From assembly GCA_026708965.1 (NCBI GenBank), contig JAPOTY010000047.1:55021-119020 (forward strand): DNA of 64,000 nucleotides, read 5' to 3'. Source of the stretch: Gammaproteobacteria bacterium. Its GTDB lineage: Bacteria > Pseudomonadota > Gammaproteobacteria > Steroidobacterales > Foliamicaceae. Below, one piece after another: positions 48,436 to 59,029 of this stretch (position 1 is its first letter; the number at the start of each line of letters is the position of its first letter). The notes under the pieces were generated by a model. That model saw only the letters and a list, made by a program, of their open reading frames with translations. It made no database searches and was not told the DNA's origin. The translations under genes were made by a program, and so were the position numbers.

Positions 48436-49085
48436 GCGGATCCGATGTCTTGGGTCTCATGGGAGGCGCCTTCGATCCCGTCCACAAGGGACACATCGAG
48501 CTGGCGCGCAAGTTGGCCGCAGCGGCGGAAATCAGCGAGGTTCGCTTCGTGATCGCGGCCCGGCCGCCTCACCGGGGCGCTCTAATGGCGGGCGCTTCGC
48601 TGCGCCGGCGGATGCTGGAGGCGGCGATCGCCGATATTCCGGGCTATGCGGTGGAGGATTGCGAGCTTGAGCCTTCGGGGCCGCGCTACACAGTGGATAC
48701 TCTGTCGCTTCTGCGGCGCCGTTATCCAAGCCGCCCGCTTTGCTGGATGATGGGATTCGATTCTTTTGCCGGTCTGCCGCAATGGCGTGACTGGCGAACC
48801 TTGTTTGATCTCGCTCATTTCGTGGTGGGAGCGCGGATCGGCTACACCGATGGCCTGTCCGCAGCGCTGGAGCGGGAGATTGCCGCGCGTTCCGCCGCCC
48901 ATGCGCGGGAACTGCGGACCATCCGGTCTGGTCGGATACTGATGTGCGCGCAGCCTGTTGCGGCGATTTCCGCCAGCCGGGTTCGAAAGGCGGCGCGCGC
49001 CGGTCGCCTGGAGAGCGATCTGATCCCGGCGCCGGTGGCGCGGATCATCCGCGAATCCGGCGCCTACGCGGAAGGCAGCCCGTGA
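48432..49085 (+). CDS. nadD: Nicotinate-nucleotide adenylyltransferase
   Basis: LGLMGGAFDPVHKGHIELARKLA...PHR...PAISASRVRK-like C-terminal motif (VAAISASRVRKAAR). Confidence 0.93.
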   Translation: MSGSDVLGLMGGAFDPVHKGHIELARKLAAAAEISEVRFVIAARPPHRGALMAGASLRRRMLEAAIADIPGYAVEDCELEPSGPRYTVDTLSLLRRRYPSRPLCWMMGFDSFAGLPQWRDWRTLFDLAHFVVGARIGYTDGLSAALEREIAARSAAHARELRTIRSGRILMCAQPVAAISASRVRKAARAGRLESDLIPAPVARIIRESGAYAEGSP

Positions 49086-49414
49086 GCGCTGATCTGTTGC
49101 CGGCCTTGGCCGAGAGCGTGCTCGACGAATTGCAGGCCGCCGATGTGCGCTGGCTGGATGTGCGCGGCCAAACAGCGGTGACCGACCGCATGGTGATCGC
49201 CACTGGCCGCAACGCCCGTCATATCAAGGCGCTTGCGGACCGCCTCGTCGAGCGCGGCAAGAAAGCGGGATGCCCGGTGCTTGGCGTGGAAGGCCTGCAA
49301 TGGTGCGACTGGGTGCTGATCGATTTCGGCGATCTCGTGATCCATCTCATGCGCCGAGAAACACGCGACTTCTACAAGCTAGAGGACTTGTGGGAGTTTG
49401 ACGGTGCGGCTTAG
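49082..49414 (+). CDS. rsfS: Ribosome silencing factor
   Basis: VTDRMVIATGRNARHIKALADRL...EGLQWCDWVLIDFGDLVIHLMRRETRDFYKLEDLW. Confidence 0.94.
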   Translation: MSADLLPALAESVLDELQAADVRWLDVRGQTAVTDRMVIATGRNARHIKALADRLVERGKKAGCPVLGVEGLQWCDWVLIDFGDLVIHLMRRETRDFYKLEDLWEFDGAA

Positions 49415-52400
49415 TGTCGACGGCATTGAAAAGGGCGCTGCGCTGGGTGCTCGGTTCTGTCGGCGTGTGCCTGCTGCTCCTCGCCTTGCTACTCGGCGCC
49501 CTGCGGCTGCTTCTGCCCCTGACGCCGGCGTTCCAGGAGGAAATTGCGCGCTGGACCAGCGAAAGCCTTGGCTATCCTGTGGAGTTTGCGCGGATCGAGC
49601 CTTCTTGGGGGTTGACCGGGCCGGAATTTCGGCTCCGCGGCGTGCGCGTGATGTCCGAACGCGGCGGCGGACCCTTGTTGCTGGCCGACGAAATACAACT
49701 GGGAATCAATCTTTGGAGGCTGCTGCCGGGACGCGGTCTCACCCTGGACCGCATGTCCATTGCCGGGGCGCGTCTCTCTCTGCTGCGCCAGGGAACTGGG
49801 GCCTTTTCGATCCAGGGGCGTGACCCTGCCTACTATCCGGGCGGTCCGGCGCGCCTGCTGGCCTTTGTGCCCGGCGACATCAGGATTCGGGATATCTGGA
49901 TCGAGTACTTGGATCCCGCCCGCGAGGCGCGCGAAAACTTCTGGCTGGAGCGGCTTTCAATCAAGATTGCCGACGGGCGGATCGTTCTGGATGGGCGCCT
50001 AGTCCTGCCGGAGGAATACGGCGAATGGCTCGCGCTGGGCGCCGACATTGATCTGCAGCAATGGACCCGCTCGCTGGCGCCCTCCGGCGCTTGGCGGCTC
50101 CATCTTGAGGGGCGTGCAATTCGGCTGGCGCGCATGCGGGAACTGATAGCGGAAGCCGCTTCCCTGCCCGTCATAGGGACCGGCGACTTCAACCTGTTTG
50201 CGGATCTTGCAGGCACGGATATCGAGCAACTTTTCGGAGAGCTTGATTTCACCGATTTTCGCATGACCGAGGATTTGATCGACCCTATTGTTTTCGACCG
50301 CTTAGGCGGACAGTTCGAATGGCAGAGCCGGGGGCGGGAGCACGCCTTGAATGCCGGGCGCATCCGTGTCGTCCGGACTGGCGAGGCCTGGCCGGAGACA
50401 GAGCTCCACGCTCGCTGGTCGGCTGAAGAGGACGGAAGGCTGACCGGCCTGAAGCTTGAATCGAGCTTTGTGCGGCTTGATGATGTGGCGCCTTCGCTGA
50501 TAGGACTGGCATCGCGCGCCAACCTTGCCTTGCCTTTGCTGCCGCTGCGGGGCGACCTTGCGAACCTGAAGATGGAATGGGCGGAGGTTGGCGTATCGCT
50601 GCCGGACATACAGGCGGACTTCAGCGGATTGGACCTGGGCTGGGCTGAAAGCGGGCTGGCCTTGACGGGTGTGGATGGGCAGCTGCGGCACCGGGCGGGA
50701 TCCGGAAGCGCTAGGCTCGCGGTTTCGGGCGGCGTGATGAAGGCGCAGTGGCTGGAAGAGCCGGCGGGCGTGGACGAGTTGCAGGCGGAATTGAGCTGGA
50801 GTCATAGCGGAGGGTGGCTGCTGGAGGGCAATAATTTGCGCATCAGCGCACAGGGCATGGATTGGGCTGGCCGGTTTTCACTGGCTTTGCCTGCGGACGG
50901 CGGTTCGCCGGTGCTTGATCTGAGCGGCGGCGGCGAGCGCTTGGAGGACCTTCCGCAGGCCCTTCGCCTCCTGCCCTGGCGGAACACTCCCGGGCTTCCT
51001 TTCGGCTGGATGAGCAATGCGCTGCATTCGGGGAAAGGGGAAGGCTGGAAACTGCTGGTGAGCGGCCCGCTTCATTCGTTTCCTTTCGGCGGCGGCGTGC
51101 TGCGCCTTGAAATGAGCCTTCGCGATGCCCGGATGACACTTTTCCCGGACTGGCCGGATGCGCTGGACGTGGCTGGGCGAATCGTGCTGAATGGGCCGAG
51201 ATTGCTGATTCAGGAGGGAGAAGGCGATCTGGCCGGGGTCTGGTGGCGGGATGTTCAGGTGGAGGTGGCTGATCTCAGCCACCCTATGGTGGAGGTCAGC
51301 GCCGTGAGCGAAGCTCCTGTGCCGCGCTTGCTGCAGGGTTTGCGGCGCACCCCCGTGGCCGATCGGATTTACGGCGGGTTGCTGCAGGCTGAAACTTCCG
51401 GCCCGGCCAGCACCCGTTTCGGCTTTCGCCTGCCGATCCCGAACCGCAGCGCTTGGCGGATGCACTCCGAAACCGTCTTGGACGGAGTTGATTTGCAGCT
51501 GAACGAGCTGGTCCCGCCGGTTCGGGGTATGCGCGGCACGGTCACGGTAACCCGCGATGGCGTGCTCGCGGATAACCTGCGAGGCCAGTTTCTCGGCCAG
51601 CCCCTGGCCATTCGTTTGGGCAAGGCGCCCATCGGCGCGCAGGGCTATGGCTACCGCCTCGAGCTCAACGGGGCAGCATCCGCGGATGCTTTGCGCGACC
51701 TGTTCAACTGTTGCGGGCTGGACCGTTTGTCGGGGGAATTCGCTTGGACCGGCGAGATCCTTGTGCCTTCGATGGATGTCGAGCCCATGCGCGCTGCGCG
51801 CGCGCGCCTGGAGACGGATTTGGCGGGTCTGGCCAGCGCTTTCCCGCATCCCATGGGCAAGCTCGCGGCCACGCCAGGCCCAACCTGGCTGGAGTTGAGA
51901 TGGGGTTCGGCGCAGCCGCCGCGCCTCGCAGGGCGTCTCGGCTTGGGCCCCGGCATCGCCATGGAGTTCGTTGATGCCGACGAGGGATGGCGCATCGGCC
52001 GGGGGCGTTTGCGTTTCGGGGACGCGCTGCCGCAATTGCCTGTTTCCGCCGGCCTTCTGGTGGACGGGGAGCTTGACTGGCTGAGGCCGGGGGATTGGAC
52101 AAGCCTGTTTGCGCGTGATGGAAGCGCGACGGGCCTGCCCTGGGAGATCGACCTTAAGGCGGGCGCCTTGTATGCCCTTTCCAGCGAATGGCCGGAGCAG
52201 CGGGTCCAGGTTCGTCCGCAGCCCGGCGGATGGCAGGTGGAGCTTCAGGGGCAGGCTGCCGATGGTCGGATATTCTGGCCGCGGCCTGATGCCCAGGGAG
52301 CGGAACTGCTGGCGGATCTGAACTGGCTGCGGTTGACGCGGCGGGATCCGCGCCCGCCGCCGCCGGCCGACCCCCGCAGCCTGCCGGCCGGGAAGCTGCT

Positions 52401-53397
52401 GGTGGACGATCTGGAAATCGGCGCGATGCGGCTGGGCGCAGTGCGGGCGCGTTACGGGAAAACGGCCGGCGGACTGGGTTTGGATTGGTTCAGGACCGAA
52501 TCCCCGGCTTTCTCCTCGGAGGGCAGCGCGGCCTGGCTGGTGGCGGACGAAGCAGCCACGCAGCACTTGGGACGGCTGGATCTGGCGATGGAGAGTTTTG
52601 ATGTTGCCGCGGCGCTGGAGCAGCTCGGCTACGCCCGCGGGATTTCCGGGGATCGAGGCCGGATGTCGCTGTCGGCGAGCTGGGAAGGGCCGCCCGCTGG
52701 CGATTTTCTCGCTCGTGCCAACGGCACGGTCAGCATCGAGGTCGAATCCGGCGACGTGCCGGCGCTGGATCCCGGCGGCGGCCGGATGCTGGGCGTGCTG
52801 AGTGTTGCCCGGCTTCCGCGCCGGCTGGCGCTGGATTTTCGCGAGATGACCGAAGAAGGCCTGCCTTTTGATCGGCTGGCCGGCGATTTCAGCCTTCGCG
52901 CCGGCCAGGCCTATACTTGCAACATGGGCCTGCAAGGCGCAGTGGCCGGTTTGGCCCTGTTCGGTCGCACCGGGCTTAATGACCGCAGCTACGACCAGGT
53001 TGCCGTGGTGTCGCCGAATTTGCCCGGCCTGCTGTCATTGGGCGGCGTCATCGTGGGCGGCACCGGATTAGGCGCCACCATGCTGCTGCTGTCCCAGGCG
53101 TTCCGCGAACCGCTGCAAGCCATTTCGGCTAACTATTACCGGGTTGGCGGAAGCTGGGACAACCCGGATGTCAACCGGGTTCTTCGCGAAGAAATCGACT
53201 TTGAGGCGTTTGCCGACTGCGCCCGCTACTTAGAGGAACATCTCACCGACATGCCGGATATCGATTGGGACGCCCTGCTCAGCCAGGCGGAAGAGGCCGA
53301 GGCGGTGCCCGGAAGCGGCGAGCCGGAAGCGGAAACATCGGCGAGCGAGCCGCCCTCGACTCCCGAGGCGCCGCCGCCCGCAGCGACTGCGCCATGA
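49414..53397 (+). CDS. yhdP: YhdP/AsmA-like TIGR02099 family protein
   Basis: 1327 aa, N-terminal TM, AsmA-like beta-rich body, C-terminal NLPGLLSLGGVIVGGTGLGATMLLLSQAFREPLQAISANYYRVGGSWDNPDV; next to nitrilase-tldD. Confidence 0.9.
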   Translation: MSTALKRALRWVLGSVGVCLLLLALLLGALRLLLPLTPAFQEEIARWTSESLGYPVEFARIEPSWGLTGPEFRLRGVRVMSERGGGPLLLADEIQLGINLWRLLPGRGLTLDRMSIAGARLSLLRQGTGAFSIQGRDPAYYPGGPARLLAFVPGDIRIRDIWIEYLDPAREARENFWLERLSIKIADGRIVLDGRLVLPEEYGEWLALGADIDLQQWTRSLAPSGAWRLHLEGRAIRLARMRELIAEAASLPVIGTGDFNLFADLAGTDIEQLFGELDFTDFRMTEDLIDPIVFDRLGGQFEWQSRGREHALNAGRIRVVRTGEAWPETELHARWSAEEDGRLTGLKLESSFVRLDDVAPSLIGLASRANLALPLLPLRGDLANLKMEWAEVGVSLPDIQADFSGLDLGWAESGLALTGVDGQLRHRAGSGSARLAVSGGVMKAQWLEEPAGVDELQAELSWSHSGGWLLEGNNLRISAQGMDWAGRFSLALPADGGSPVLDLSGGGERLEDLPQALRLLPWRNTPGLPFGWMSNALHSGKGEGWKLLVSGPLHSFPFGGGVLRLEMSLRDARMTLFPDWPDALDVAGRIVLNGPRLLIQEGEGDLAGVWWRDVQVEVADLSHPMVEVSAVSEAPVPRLLQGLRRTPVADRIYGGLLQAETSGPASTRFGFRLPIPNRSAWRMHSETVLDGVDLQLNELVPPVRGMRGTVTVTRDGVLADNLRGQFLGQPLAIRLGKAPIGAQGYGYRLELNGAASADALRDLFNCCGLDRLSGEFAWTGEILVPSMDVEPMRAARARLETDLAGLASAFPHPMGKLAATPGPTWLELRWGSAQPPRLAGRLGLGPGIAMEFVDADEGWRIGRGRLRFGDALPQLPVSAGLLVDGELDWLRPGDWTSLFARDGSATGLPWEIDLKAGALYALSSEWPEQRVQVRPQPGGWQVELQGQAADGRIFWPRPDAQGAELLADLNWLRLTRRDPRPPPPADPRSLPAGKLLVDDLEIGAMRLGAVRARYGKTAGGLGLDWFRTESPAFSSEGSAAWLVADEAATQHLGRLDLAMESFDVAAALEQLGYARGISGDRGRMSLSASWEGPPAGDFLARANGTVSIEVESGDVPALDPGGGRMLGVLSVARLPRRLALDFREMTEEGLPFDRLAGDFSLRAGQAYTCNMGLQGAVAGLALFGRTGLNDRSYDQVAVVSPNLPGLLSLGGVIVGGTGLGATMLLLSQAFREPLQAISANYYRVGGSWDNPDVNRVLREEIDFEAFADCARYLEEHLTDMPDIDWDALLSQAEEAEAVPGSGEPEAETSASEPPSTPEAPPPAATAP

Positions 53398-54206
53398 GCG
53401 CCATGGCGGTTATTCAGATGTGCTCGGGCGACGATCCCGCCGCCAACCTCGGGCGGGCCTCCGCGCTCTTGCGCGAGGCCGCCGACCAGGGCGCGGCGCT
53501 GGCGGTGTTGCCGGAAAATTTCGCCCTTATGTCCAGGGATGCGGAGCGCAGACGCTCGAAGCATGCCGAGCAGCCGGGTTCCGGCCCCTGGCAGGACTTT
53601 GCCGCGGAACAGGCGCAGCGTCTGGGCCTATGGATTGTGGCCGGCACCATTCCCATGCGTTCGGATGATCCGAAGCGGCCGAGTTCGGCCTGCTGTCTTT
53701 TTGACGGCGCCGGCGCCATGGTGGCCCGCTACGACAAGGTGCATCTGTTCGATGTGTCGGTTCCGGGGCGCGCCGAGTCCTACCGCGAATCCGCCAATAC
53801 CACGCCCGGACGCAAGCCGGTGGTGGCGGAAACGCCGTTCGGGCGTGTGGGGCTGGCAGTGTGCTACGACCTTCGCTTTCCGGAGCTGTTTCGCGCCATG
53901 AGCGAGCGCGGCGCCGAAGTCATTGCCTTGCCGGCCGCTTTTACCCGCGCCACCGGGGAAGCTCACTGGCATGTGCTGCTGCGGGCCCGCGCGGTCGAAA
54001 ACCTTTGCTATATGCTCGCCTCCGCCCAGCACGGCAACCATCCCGGCGGGCGCGAAACCTATGGCTATTCGATGCTTGTGGAGCCCTGGGGGCGAGTGGC
54101 CGCGGAGCAGGGCGAAGGCGATGCCGTTTTGTGCCATGAGGTGAATCTGGCCACACTCGAGCGCCTGCGCGCGGGTTTTCCGGCGCTGGACCACCGCCGC
54201 CTGTGA
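53394..54206 (+). CDS. Carbon-nitrogen hydrolase (nitrilase superfamily)
   Basis: LAVLPENFALM...YDKVHLFDV...RVGLAVCYDLRFPELFRAM (Glu-Lys-Cys motifs). Confidence 0.92.
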   Translation: MSAMAVIQMCSGDDPAANLGRASALLREAADQGAALAVLPENFALMSRDAERRRSKHAEQPGSGPWQDFAAEQAQRLGLWIVAGTIPMRSDDPKRPSSACCLFDGAGAMVARYDKVHLFDVSVPGRAESYRESANTTPGRKPVVAETPFGRVGLAVCYDLRFPELFRAMSERGAEVIALPAAFTRATGEAHWHVLLRARAVENLCYMLASAQHGNHPGGRETYGYSMLVEPWGRVAAEQGEGDAVLCHEVNLATLERLRAGFPALDHRRL

Positions 54207-54299
54207 GTGCCGGAGCCGGCTTTCTTGCGCCGTCCGATCAATTCCTTCGGGCGGGGGCTTGACCTGCGCCGCCGATTGCTCTGAAATCCGCGATTCGCT

Positions 54300-55775
54300 A
54301 TGAACGCCCCCCTCGACCCCTCCACTCACGCCGTGCGGCCCGATGCGGTTGCGCTGGCCCGCGCCAGCCTGCTGGAATCGTGCGATCTGGGCGAACCGCA
54401 GCTCGACCGGGCGCTCGGTGCCCTGCTGCGGCCCGGCGTGGACTGGGGCGATTTGTATTTTTCGGAGCACTCCGGCGAATCCTGGGTGCTGGAGGACGGC
54501 ATCGTCAAAACCGCGAGCCACGACCGCGGACGGGGCATGAGCGCTCGCGCCGTGAGCGGCGACAAGTCCGGGTTTGCCTATTCCGACGAGCTGGATCCCT
54601 TCACCCTGCTCCAGGCCGCGAGCACTGCGGGCGCGATCGCCCGGAGCGGCGGCCGCGGCCAGCTGAGGATGCGCCGCGAGCGCGCCAGCCGGGCCCTGTA
54701 CGCGCCGGGCGATCCCGGTGCGGGATTCTCCGACCCGGCCAAGGTGGAATTGCTGCATATCCTTGATCGCGAGGCGCGCGCCGCCGATTCCCGCGTCCGC
54801 CAAGTGATCGCCAACCTTTCGGTTGCGCGGAAACGGGTGTTGGTCTGCTCCTCGGACGGGCGTATCGCGGCGGACGACCGTCCGCTGGTGCGGCTGGGGG
54901 TGACGGTATTGCTTGAAGACAAGGGCGAAGTGCGCCATGGCGTGTCCGGCTGGGGCGGGCGGCTGCCGCTGGCGGAGCTTTTCAGCGAGGAAAGCGGGCG
55001 CGGGCATGCGCGCGAAGCCGTGCGCCAGGCGGCGGTGAACCTGGACGCGCAGCCGGCCCCGGCCGGCGAGGAGATCGTGGTGCTGGGTCCCGGATGGCCG
55101 GGCGTGCTGCTGCATGAAGCCGTGGGCCACGGCTTGGAGGGCGACTTCAACCGCAAGGAGGTGTCGGCCTTCGCCGGGCGTATCGGCGAGAAGGTGGCCA
55201 GCGGGCAGTGCACGGTGGTGGACGACGGCAGCCTTCCCGGGCGCCGCGGCTCGCTGGAGATGGATGACGAGGGCACGCCCACGGGGCGCACCGTGCTGAT
55301 CGAAAACGGCATCCTGGCCGGCTACATGCAGGATCGGCTGAACGCCGGCCTGATGGGCGCGAGGCCCACCGGCAACGGTCGCCGCGAGTCGTACGCCTGC
55401 CTGCCCATGCCGCGCATGACCAATACCTTCATGATGCCCGGCCCGCATGATCCGGAAGAGATTATCCGCTCGGTCAAAAAGGGCGTTTACGCGAAGAATT
55501 TCGGCGGCGGCCAGGTCGATATCACCTCCGGCAAATTCGTGTTCTCCGCCAGCGAGGCCTACCGGATCGAGAACGGCAAGCTGGGGGCGCCGCTGCGCGA
55601 TGCGACCCTGATCGGCGACGGACCCACGGTTCTGACGAGGGTGTCGATGGTCGGCAGCGATCTGGCGCTCGATCCGGGCATCGGCGTGTGCGGCAAGGAG
55701 GGCCAGAGCGTGCCGGTGGGCGTGGGCATGCCCACGGTCCGCGTGGACGGCATCACCGTTGGAGGCACGGCCTGA
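54300..55775 (+). CDS. tldD: Metalloprotease TldD
   Basis: GVLLHEAVGHGLEGDFNRKEVSAFAG (HEXXXH); RESYACLPMPRMTNTFMMPG. Confidence 0.95.
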   Translation: MNAPLDPSTHAVRPDAVALARASLLESCDLGEPQLDRALGALLRPGVDWGDLYFSEHSGESWVLEDGIVKTASHDRGRGMSARAVSGDKSGFAYSDELDPFTLLQAASTAGAIARSGGRGQLRMRRERASRALYAPGDPGAGFSDPAKVELLHILDREARAADSRVRQVIANLSVARKRVLVCSSDGRIAADDRPLVRLGVTVLLEDKGEVRHGVSGWGGRLPLAELFSEESGRGHAREAVRQAAVNLDAQPAPAGEEIVVLGPGWPGVLLHEAVGHGLEGDFNRKEVSAFAGRIGEKVASGQCTVVDDGSLPGRRGSLEMDDEGTPTGRTVLIENGILAGYMQDRLNAGLMGARPTGNGRRESYACLPMPRMTNTFMMPGPHDPEEIIRSVKKGVYAKNFGGGQVDITSGKFVFSASEAYRIENGKLGAPLRDATLIGDGPTVLTRVSMVGSDLALDPGIGVCGKEGQSVPVGVGMPTVRVDGITVGGTA

Positions 55776-55867
55776 ATCCCGCGAAGAGCAACGGGGCAGG
55801 CCCTCGCTCAGCCCTCAATCAATCACCATAACCAACCCATCTCATACACCTGCAAAAGGAGCAAGAA

Positions 55868-56356
55868 ATGACCAAAAAGGTGGCCATTCTCATGGGGTCG
55901 CATTCCGACTGGAAAATCATGGAGCACTCGGCCGTGACGCTGGACAAGCTGGGTGTGGAATGGGAGGCCCGGGCGCTGTCCGCCCACCGCGCCCCCAAAT
56001 TGCTGGCGGAATACGTGGAGCAGGCCGAGGATAACGGCTTCGCGGTGATTATCGCCGGAGCGGGCCTGGCCGCCGCCCTGCCGGGAACGGCCGCGGCGCT
56101 CACCTCGCTGCCGGTTTTGGGCGTTCCCCTAGCCAGCGCGGCGTTCGGCGGCGCGGATGCGATGCTATCGATCGCGCAGATGCCGGCCGGCGTGCCGGTG
56201 GGCACGCTCGGAGTGGGGCGCCATGGCGCGGTCAACGCCGCGCTGCTGGCTGCCGCGATTCTGGCCTTGAGCGACGATGGCGCGCGCGCCGCGCTCAAGG
56301 CGCATCGCGAAGCCCAAACCGCCGAAGCCGTGCGCAACAGCGATGTCGCCGGATGA
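55868..56356 (+). CDS. purE: N5-carboxyaminoimidazole ribonucleotide mutase
   Basis: KVAILMGSHSDWKIMEHSAVTLDKLGVEWEARALSAHRAPKLLAEYVEQAEDNGFAVIIAGAGLAAALPG. Confidence 0.95.
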   Translation: MTKKVAILMGSHSDWKIMEHSAVTLDKLGVEWEARALSAHRAPKLLAEYVEQAEDNGFAVIIAGAGLAAALPGTAAALTSLPVLGVPLASAAFGGADAMLSIAQMPAGVPVGTLGVGRHGAVNAALLAAAILALSDDGARAALKAHREAQTAEAVRNSDVAG

Positions 56357-57662
56357 CCTAAGCGAGCGCGTGGCCGATGCCCTGGCGCACGCCCGCAAGG
56401 GCGGCGCCAGCCAAGCCGCGGCTTCCGCATCCAACGATTCGGGGCTCACGCTGCGCGTTCGGATGCGCTCCGTGGAAACCTTGGAGAGCCACCAGGGCCA
56501 TTCGCTGGGCGTGACGGTGTACCTGGGACGGCGGCAGGGCTCGGCCAGCACTTCGGACTTGTCGTCCCAAGCCGTGCGGGGAACTGTTGACAAAGCGCTG
56601 AGCCTGGCGCGCTTCGCCGCCGAGGACGAATTCGCCGGCTTGGCCGATGCCGACCGCATGGCTACGGAATTCCCGGAGCTGGATCTCCACCACCCTTGGG
56701 ATCTGGATGCGGAACAGGCCATGGAACTGGCGCTGGAGTGCGAGGCGGCGGCGCTGGATGCCGATCCCAGGATCAGCAACTCCGAAGGCGCGGGCGTGGA
56801 TAGCGGCGAATCCAGCCACGCCTACGGCAATTCGCACGGCTTTCTCCGCAGCGGGCGCTCCAGCAGCCACAGCCTCTCCTGCGCGGTGCTGAGCGAGCAG
56901 GACGGCCGCATGGAGAGCGATTACGAATTCTCCGCGGCCCGGGCGCCGGAGGAGCTCGCGCCGGCCAAGGAAGTGGGAGCGAAAGCCGCGCAATACACAT
57001 TGCGGCGGTTGGGCGCGCGCAAGATTAAAAGCACCCGCGCGCCGGTGGCGTTCGCGCCGAGGGTGGCCCGCAGCTTGATGGGGCATTTCTGCGCGGCGGT
57101 GAGCGGACGCGCGCTCTACAATCGCGCCAGCTTCCTGCTCGACAGCCTAGGCAAGCCGGTGTTCGCGGATTGCGTGAACCTGTCGGAGCTTCCCCATGTG
57201 CCGCGCGGCATGGCCAGCCGCGCTTACGACGCGGAGGGCGTGGCCACCGTGAACCGCGAGGTGGTTGGCGGCGGCATGCTCAACGGCTATTTCCTGGGCA
57301 GCTACTCGGCGCGCAAGCTCGGCATGGGAACCACCGGCAACGCCGGCGGCGCGCATAACCTAGTGCTCCAAAGCACCGGCGAAACGCTTGAGGAGCTGCT
57401 GGCCGAAATGGGCGAGGGCCTAGTGGTTACCGAACTAATGGGGCAGGGCGCCAATATCGTGACCGGCGACTACTCCCGCGGCGCCTCCGGCTACTGGGTC
57501 AAGGACGGCGCGCCGGCCCACGCCGTGCATGAAATCACCATTGCCGGCAACTTAAAGGATATGTTCCGCAATATCCGCGCTATCGGCGCCGACATGGACC
57601 GCCGCGGCGGCATCCACACCGGCTCCATCCTTATCGACAACCTAAGCATCGCCGGCGCCTGA
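56343..57662 (+). CDS. pmbA: Metalloprotease PmbA/TldE
   Basis: GLTLRVRMRSVETLESHQGHSLGVTVYLGRRQGSASTSDLS...GTTGNAGGAHNLVLQ...LVTELMGQGANIVTGDYSRGASGYWVKDG. Confidence 0.95.
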   Translation: MSPDDLSERVADALAHARKGGASQAAASASNDSGLTLRVRMRSVETLESHQGHSLGVTVYLGRRQGSASTSDLSSQAVRGTVDKALSLARFAAEDEFAGLADADRMATEFPELDLHHPWDLDAEQAMELALECEAAALDADPRISNSEGAGVDSGESSHAYGNSHGFLRSGRSSSHSLSCAVLSEQDGRMESDYEFSAARAPEELAPAKEVGAKAAQYTLRRLGARKIKSTRAPVAFAPRVARSLMGHFCAAVSGRALYNRASFLLDSLGKPVFADCVNLSELPHVPRGMASRAYDAEGVATVNREVVGGGMLNGYFLGSYSARKLGMGTTGNAGGAHNLVLQSTGETLEELLAEMGEGLVVTELMGQGANIVTGDYSRGASGYWVKDGAPAHAVHEITIAGNLKDMFRNIRAIGADMDRRGGIHTGSILIDNLSIAGA

Positions 57663-57761
57663 TCCGCAATAAGCGCCTTCTCGTCCGCAACGGCGACTCA
57701 ACAAGCGCGGAATACCCGGAAATCGCCTACACACTGGCTGCGCAAGAAAGTAAACTGCAAT

Positions 57762-59027
57762 ATGCGGGCTAGGCTCGATGCGCAAGGAGAAATAGTTATG
57801 CGGCCTTTGGCGATCACGGACGATGAGTTGGCGGGACTGATCGGTTCGCGCGAATCCACCCGAACTGAGTTCAAGGAAACCTTGCAGGGCAGCGCGCCAA
57901 GGAAAATTCGCGAAGCTATATGCGAGTTCGCCAATGATCTTCCGGGCGACGGTAAGCCAGGCATTGTTGTTGTCGGTTTAAGGAACGACAGCACGCTTGC
58001 CGGCACCGCCATAAGCGACGATTTGCTTCTTGCGTTGACCCACATGCGCAGCGACGGAAACATCGTGCCCCCTCCAACCATCCTGGTGGAGAAAAGGGCG
58101 TACAGGGCTGGCGATATTGCCGTGGTAACGGTTTGGCCATCCGATTCGCCGCCAGTGCGCTATAAAGGCGCAATCCACATTCGCAATGGGCCAAGAAGGG
58201 GCATCGCGACAGCCCAGGAAGAGCGAATTCTTAATGAGCGCCGGAGACATGGCGACCATCCGTTTGATATTTTTCCGGTCAATAACACGGGGGCTGCCGA
58301 CTTGAACCGACGGCGGTTTGAGGACGAATATCTGCCGCACGCAGTGCGCCGCGACCTTTTACGAGAGAACGACAGGACTTTTGATCAACGCTTGGCTGCC
58401 GCCAAGATGACGGCTTCTGTCGAGGACGGGCGCGCCACAATTCTTGGATTGCTGGTTATCGGAGTAAGGCCGCGCGACTTCATTCCCGGAGCCTATGTTC
58501 AATTTTTGCGGATAGCCGGAAAGGATTTGTCCGACGACATCATTGACGAGCTTCAGATTGATGGCGCAGTATCAGATGTAATGGAACGTCTCGAAGACAA
58601 GCTTCGAGCGCACAACAGAAAGCAAATTGATTTAGTTAGCAATGACAGGGAGCAGCGCGCGGACAGTTATCCTATCGCGGCGCTGCAGCAGCTCACGCGC
58701 AATGCAATAATGCACCGCACTTACGAGCACACCAACGCCCCGGTTCGCGTGACATGGTTCGATGACAGAATTGAGATCCAGAATCCCGGCGGGCCATTTG
58801 GCACAGTTTCCCGCGAAAACTTTGGGCAACCCGGCCTAACGGACTACCGGAACCCGAACTTGGCAGAGGCTATGAAAGTGATGGGATATGTGCAGAGGTT
58901 CGGCGTGGGCATTGCCATCGCCCGAAAACAGCTGCAGGAGGCAGGGCATCCAGATATTGAGTTCGCCGCGACGCAATCCCATATTTTGGCTACAGTGCGG
59001 ATTGCTCGCAGGAAAGGGAAGCCCTAG
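57762..59027 (+). CDS. AlbA_2/Schlafen-type ATP-binding protein
   Basis: ESTRTEFKETLQGSAPRKIREAICEFANDLPGDGKPGIVVVGLRNDSTLAG; C-terminal LTRNAIMHRTYEHTNAPVRVTWFDDRIEIQNPGG...RNPNLAEAMKVMGYVQRFGVGI. Confidence 0.88.
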   Translation: MRARLDAQGEIVMRPLAITDDELAGLIGSRESTRTEFKETLQGSAPRKIREAICEFANDLPGDGKPGIVVVGLRNDSTLAGTAISDDLLLALTHMRSDGNIVPPPTILVEKRAYRAGDIAVVTVWPSDSPPVRYKGAIHIRNGPRRGIATAQEERILNERRRHGDHPFDIFPVNNTGAADLNRRRFEDEYLPHAVRRDLLRENDRTFDQRLAAAKMTASVEDGRATILGLLVIGVRPRDFIPGAYVQFLRIAGKDLSDDIIDELQIDGAVSDVMERLEDKLRAHNRKQIDLVSNDREQRADSYPIAALQQLTRNAIMHRTYEHTNAPVRVTWFDDRIEIQNPGGPFGTVSRENFGQPGLTDYRNPNLAEAMKVMGYVQRFGVGIAIARKQLQEAGHPDIEFAATQSHILATVRIARRKGKP

Positions 59028-59029
59028 CA

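Noticed and set aside
50878-52935. 685-aa minus-strand ORF
   Set aside because: Antisense shadow of yhdP, low-complexity composition.
53628-55448. 606-aa minus-strand ORF
   Set aside because: Antisense shadow of the nitrilase and tldD genes.
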